From positions 62,001-126,000 of the forward strand of contig CAXXHP010000005.1 of NCBI GenBank assembly GCA_963662675.2: DNA of 64,000 nt. The letters run 5' to 3'. Below are positions 61,888 through 64,000 of the stretch, piece after piece. Source of the stretch: G963662675 sp963662675. GTDB lineage: Bacteria > Bacteroidota > Bacteroidia > Bacteroidales > Prolixibacteraceae. Numbering within the stretch: position 1 is the first letter of the stretch; each line of letters begins with the position of its first letter. Below the pieces are notes generated by a model. It worked only from the letters and a program-made list of their open reading frames with translations, was not told the origin of the DNA and did no database searches. A program made the translations under genes and the position numbers.

Positions 61888-62253
61888 TTAAAGTACTTCT
61901 GGTGCAAGTGAAATAATCTTCATGTTTTTATCACGAAGTTCCCTTGCAACGGGTCCGAAAATACGTGTACCGCGCATTTCACCAGTATTGCTCAACAAAA
62001 CAACAGCATTATCATCAAAACGGATATATGACCCATCTTGACGACGTACTTCTTTTTTGGTGCGAACAACAATAGCTCTTGACACAGTTCCTTTTTTCAT
62101 TTCACTACTTGGGATAGCACTTTTCACAGTTACTACCACAATATCGCCAAGCGACGCATAGCGCTTCTTAGTTCCGCCTAAAACACGAATACAAAGCACT
62201 TCTTTTGCACCACTATTATCGGCTACTGTACATCTTGATTCTTGTTGTATCAT
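61888..62253 (-). CDS. rplN: 50S ribosomal protein L14
   Basis: A 121-residue L14 at the subunit interface. Blocks: MIQQESRCTVADNSGAKEVL, CIRVLGGTKKRYASLGDIVV, KGTVSRAIVVRTKKEVRRQD, GSYIRFDDNAVVLLSNTGEM, RGTRIFGPVARELRDKNMKI. Complete. It follows rpsQ by 2 bases. Confidence 0.98.
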   Translation of the reverse strand: MIQQESRCTVADNSGAKEVLCIRVLGGTKKRYASLGDIVVVTVKSAIPSSEMKKGTVSRAIVVRTKKEVRRQDGSYIRFDDNAVVLLSNTGEMRGTRIFGPVARELRDKNMKIISLAPEVL

Positions 62254-62255
62254 GA

Positions 62256-62513
62256 TTACTTAGCTCTTTCAATAATTTCAACTAATCTCCAACGTTTGCT
62301 TTTACTTAAAGGACGAGTTTCCATAATCCTTACCGTATCACCAATATTGCTGGTATTTTGCTCATCATGAGCATATAATTTAGTTGTTTTGTTAACGAAT
62401 TTCCCGTAGATAGGGTGTTTTTCTTTCATTTTCACGGCTACGACAATACTTTTGTCCATTTTGCCGCTAACAACAACCCCAATACGTTCTTTTCTCAGAT
62501 TTCTTGCTTCCAT
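62256..62513 (-). CDS. rpsQ: 30S ribosomal protein S17
   Basis: An 85-residue S17: RNLRKERIGVVVSGKMDKSI, VVAVKMKEKHPIYGKFVNKT, TKLYAHDEQNTSNIGDTVRI, METRPLSKSKRWRLVEIIER. Complete. It lies 9 bases after rpmC and 2 bases before rplN. Confidence 0.97.
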   Translation of the reverse strand: MEARNLRKERIGVVVSGKMDKSIVVAVKMKEKHPIYGKFVNKTTKLYAHDEQNTSNIGDTVRIMETRPLSKSKRWRLVEIIERAK

Positions 62514-62522
62514 TGCTACAAA

Positions 62523-62726
62523 TTAATTCTGATTTTCACTTAGATCCCTTTGACGTAGTATAGTCTTGAGGCGCGCAATATTTCTCCGTGCAACTTTAAT
62601 CTTCATCGGATTATCGAGGGGAGATACAGCATGATTCAAGTTCAGACGTACCAAGGTTTCATTTTCCAACTGGATTTTCTCCAGTATTTCCTTGTTTGTT
62701 AATTCTTTGATTTCAGATGATTTCAT
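62523..62726 (-). CDS. rpmC: 50S ribosomal protein L29
   Basis: A 67-residue helical hairpin protein near the polypeptide exit: MKSSEIKELTNKEILEKIQL, ENETLVRLNLNHAVSPLDNP and KIKVARRNIARLKTILRQRD. Complete. It follows rplP by 2 bases. Confidence 0.96.
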   Translation of the reverse strand: MKSSEIKELTNKEILEKIQLENETLVRLNLNHAVSPLDNPMKIKVARRNIARLKTILRQRDLSENQN

Positions 62727-62728
62727 CG

Positions 62729-63163
62729 TTAGTCTTCTTTTTCAGATTCAACATAATCACGTCTGACAATAAATTTTGTAGTTACCGGTAATTTTTGAGC
62801 TGCCAAACGAAGAGCTTCTTTTGCCATTTCGAATGGTACTCCATCGGCTTCAAATAAAATCCGACCTGGACTTACCGGAGCTACAAATGCTTCAGGTGCA
62901 CCTTTACCTTTACCCATACGTACTTCTGCAGGCTTTTTGGTAATTGGTTTATCGGGAAAAATTCGGATCCATATTTGACCCTGACGTTGCATGTGACGAG
63001 TTACTGCAACCCTCGCTGCTTCAATTTGACGACCAGTAAGCCATGCTTCATCCAACGTCTTTATTCCAAAAGACCCAAATGCAAGTTGATTACCACGTTG
63101 GGCATTCCCCTTCATTCGTCCCTTTTGGACTCTTCTAAATTTTGTTCTTTTCGGCTGTAACAT
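62729..63163 (-). CDS. rplP: 50S ribosomal protein L16
   Basis: A 144-residue L16 that contacts A-site tRNA. Blocks: MLQPKRTKFRRVQKGRMKGN, LAFGSFGIKTLDEAWLTGRQ, IEAARVAVTRHMQRQGQIWI, RIFPDKPITKKPAEVRMGKG, ILFEADGVPFEMAKEALRLA. Complete. It follows rpsC by 26 bases. Confidence 0.98.
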   Translation of the reverse strand: MLQPKRTKFRRVQKGRMKGNAQRGNQLAFGSFGIKTLDEAWLTGRQIEAARVAVTRHMQRQGQIWIRIFPDKPITKKPAEVRMGKGKGAPEAFVAPVSPGRILFEADGVPFEMAKEALRLAAQKLPVTTKFIVRRDYVESEKED

Positions 63164-63189
63164 CCTTTTTCAATTAAAAGGTTTTCGAA

Positions 63190-63912
63190 TTATTTTCTTT
63201 TCTTTTTGAAACCGCCGCCTCTGCCACCACGCGGTCCAGCACCCGGACTTCCAGGTTTTTGACCAAGATTTGGAGACAGATCACGTTTCCCGTATACTTC
63301 GCCTTTACAAATCCAAACCTTAACGCCAAGCAACCCTGTTTTTGTTAAAGCTTCAGCAAGAGCATAATCAATATCAGCCCTTAATGTATGTAAAGGTGTA
63401 CGACCGTCTTTATACATCTCTGAACGCGCCATCTCAGCTCCGTTCAAACGTCCAGAAACCATAATCTTGATTCCTTGGGCGCCCATTCTCATAGTAGATG
63501 CAACGGCCATCTTCACAGCACGACGGTACGCAATTTTACCTTCGATCTGACGTGCGATATTATTTGCAACGATACGAGCATCGAGTTCAGGTCTTTTTAT
63601 TTCAAAAATATTGATCTGAACTTCTTTGCTGGTGATCTTCTTCAATTCCTCTTTCAGCTTGTCAACTTCCTGACCACCTTTACCAATAATAATACCGGGT
63701 CTTGAGGTGTGAACAGTAATGGTGATAAGCTTAAGGGTTCTTTCGATAATGATCCTTGAAATACTTGCTTTTGCCAAACGGGCATTCAGGTATTCACGGA
63801 TCTTGGCATCTTCAACCAGCTTTTCACCATAGTCGTTTCCACCGAACCAGTTGGAATCCCATCCACGGATGATCCCTAAGCGATTAGCGATTGGATTAAC
63901 TTTTTGTCCCAT
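63190..63912 (-). CDS. rpsC: 30S ribosomal protein S3
   Basis: A 240-residue S3 at the mRNA entry tunnel. Blocks: GQKVNPIANRLGIIRGWDSN, a KH domain with VHTSRPGIIIGKGGQEVDKL, RRAVKMAVASTMRMGAQGIK, IMVSGRLNGAEMARSEMYKD, GRTPLHTLRADIDYALAEAL. The C-terminus is Gly/Arg/Lys-rich (GAGPRGGRGGGFKKKRK). Complete. It follows rplV by 10 bases. Confidence 0.98.
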   Translation of the reverse strand: MGQKVNPIANRLGIIRGWDSNWFGGNDYGEKLVEDAKIREYLNARLAKASISRIIIERTLKLITITVHTSRPGIIIGKGGQEVDKLKEELKKITSKEVQINIFEIKRPELDARIVANNIARQIEGKIAYRRAVKMAVASTMRMGAQGIKIMVSGRLNGAEMARSEMYKDGRTPLHTLRADIDYALAEALTKTGLLGVKVWICKGEVYGKRDLSPNLGQKPGSPGAGPRGGRGGGFKKKRK

Positions 63913-63922
63913 GTATTATTAT

Positions 63923-64000
63923 TTATTCGTTTTCGTTTTGAACATTTTTACTATCAACGCAAAGTGTAACGTGATTGGAACGTTTGCGGATTCTGTGCGC
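63923..64000 (-). CDS. rplV: 50S ribosomal protein L22, C-terminal end only
   Basis: The last 25 residues of L22 are visible (AHRIRKRSNHVTLCVDSKNV and QNENE), ending at a TAA at 63923-63925. The rest lies beyond the window. The sequence RxRKRSNHVT and the place before rpsC identify it. The short polar tail after SNHVT is a lineage detail. Confidence 0.85.
   Translation of the reverse strand, partial: AHRIRKRSNHVTLCVDSKNVQNENE

Overview
The window is AT-rich chromosomal DNA of a Bacteroidota bacterium, most likely Bacteroidales/Marinilabiliales-like (genus not determinable from the sequence alone). The lineage call rests on: a type IX secretion/gliding block (porU, porV, gldJ); paired DUF3857 transglutaminase-like proteins; promoters with the Bacteroidota -7 box TAnnTTTG, three of them with TTTG/TTG 19-21 bases upstream; weak or absent Shine-Dalgarno sites; and Bacteroidota-type ribosomal proteins (38-aa L36 lacking the zinc ligands, L17 with a long acidic tail). 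No insertion sequence, prophage, CRISPR array, plasmid function or rRNA was found. This looks like core chromosome rather than an accessory island.

Layout. 1-3.5 kb: two tandem DUF3857/transglutaminase-like secreted proteins on the minus strand, the second cut by the window edge. 3.8-5.5 kb: a DUF2892 membrane protein and a PIN-PhoH ATPase. 5.6-7.1 kb: folC and tRNA-Val(TAC). 7.1-9.0 kb: lemA with two TPM-domain proteins. 9.2-11.4 kb: a TPR-containing histidine kinase. 11.4-17.6 kb: porU, then porV-ispF-CoA-binding protein-thioredoxin-like protein. 17.8-20.6 kb: gldJ and murF. 20.6-22.6 kb: thioredoxin and a CCA-adding enzyme. 22.6-30.9 kb: a divergent cluster with namZ (DUF1343), a Na+/solute symporter, a beta-helix lipoprotein and an EEP-family hydrolase on one side, and a GH3 (NagZ-like)/serine-beta-lactamase fusion on the other. 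It resembles a peptidoglycan-fragment recycling locus.

31-37 kb: small regulators, a DUF1080 protein, a DEAD-box helicase, an unknown four-CxxC protein, an SPFH-DUF5808-RHH-zinc-ribbon mini-operon, and an ECF sigma factor with a small companion. 37.4-42.2 kb: uvrA and a 593-residue conserved-looking protein of unknown function. 42.3-48.4 kb: MATE transporter, HEAT-repeat protein, DHODH-like enzyme, YggS, then pabB-pabC (p-aminobenzoate for folate), a 58-aa membrane peptide and an acidic small protein. 48.4-53.3 kb: hisS, DUF4870, a secreted protein, ettA and a lone receiver domain with a TTG start.

53.4-64 kb: the end of the S10-spc-alpha supercluster on the minus strand, in the order rplV (partial), rpsC, rplP, rpmC, rpsQ, rplN, rplX, rplE, rpsN, rpsH, rplF, rplR, rpsE, rpmD, rplO, secY, infA, rpmJ, rpsM, rpsK, rpsD, rpoA, rplQ. 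Map is absent between secY and infA. A bidirectional terminator follows rplQ.

The points most worth following are the 593-aa unknown next to uvrA, the NamZ/NagZ/symporter cluster, the SPFH mini-operon, and a seven-cysteine open frame without a normal start codon at 30859-30999. I saw no clear-cut new defence or mobile system.
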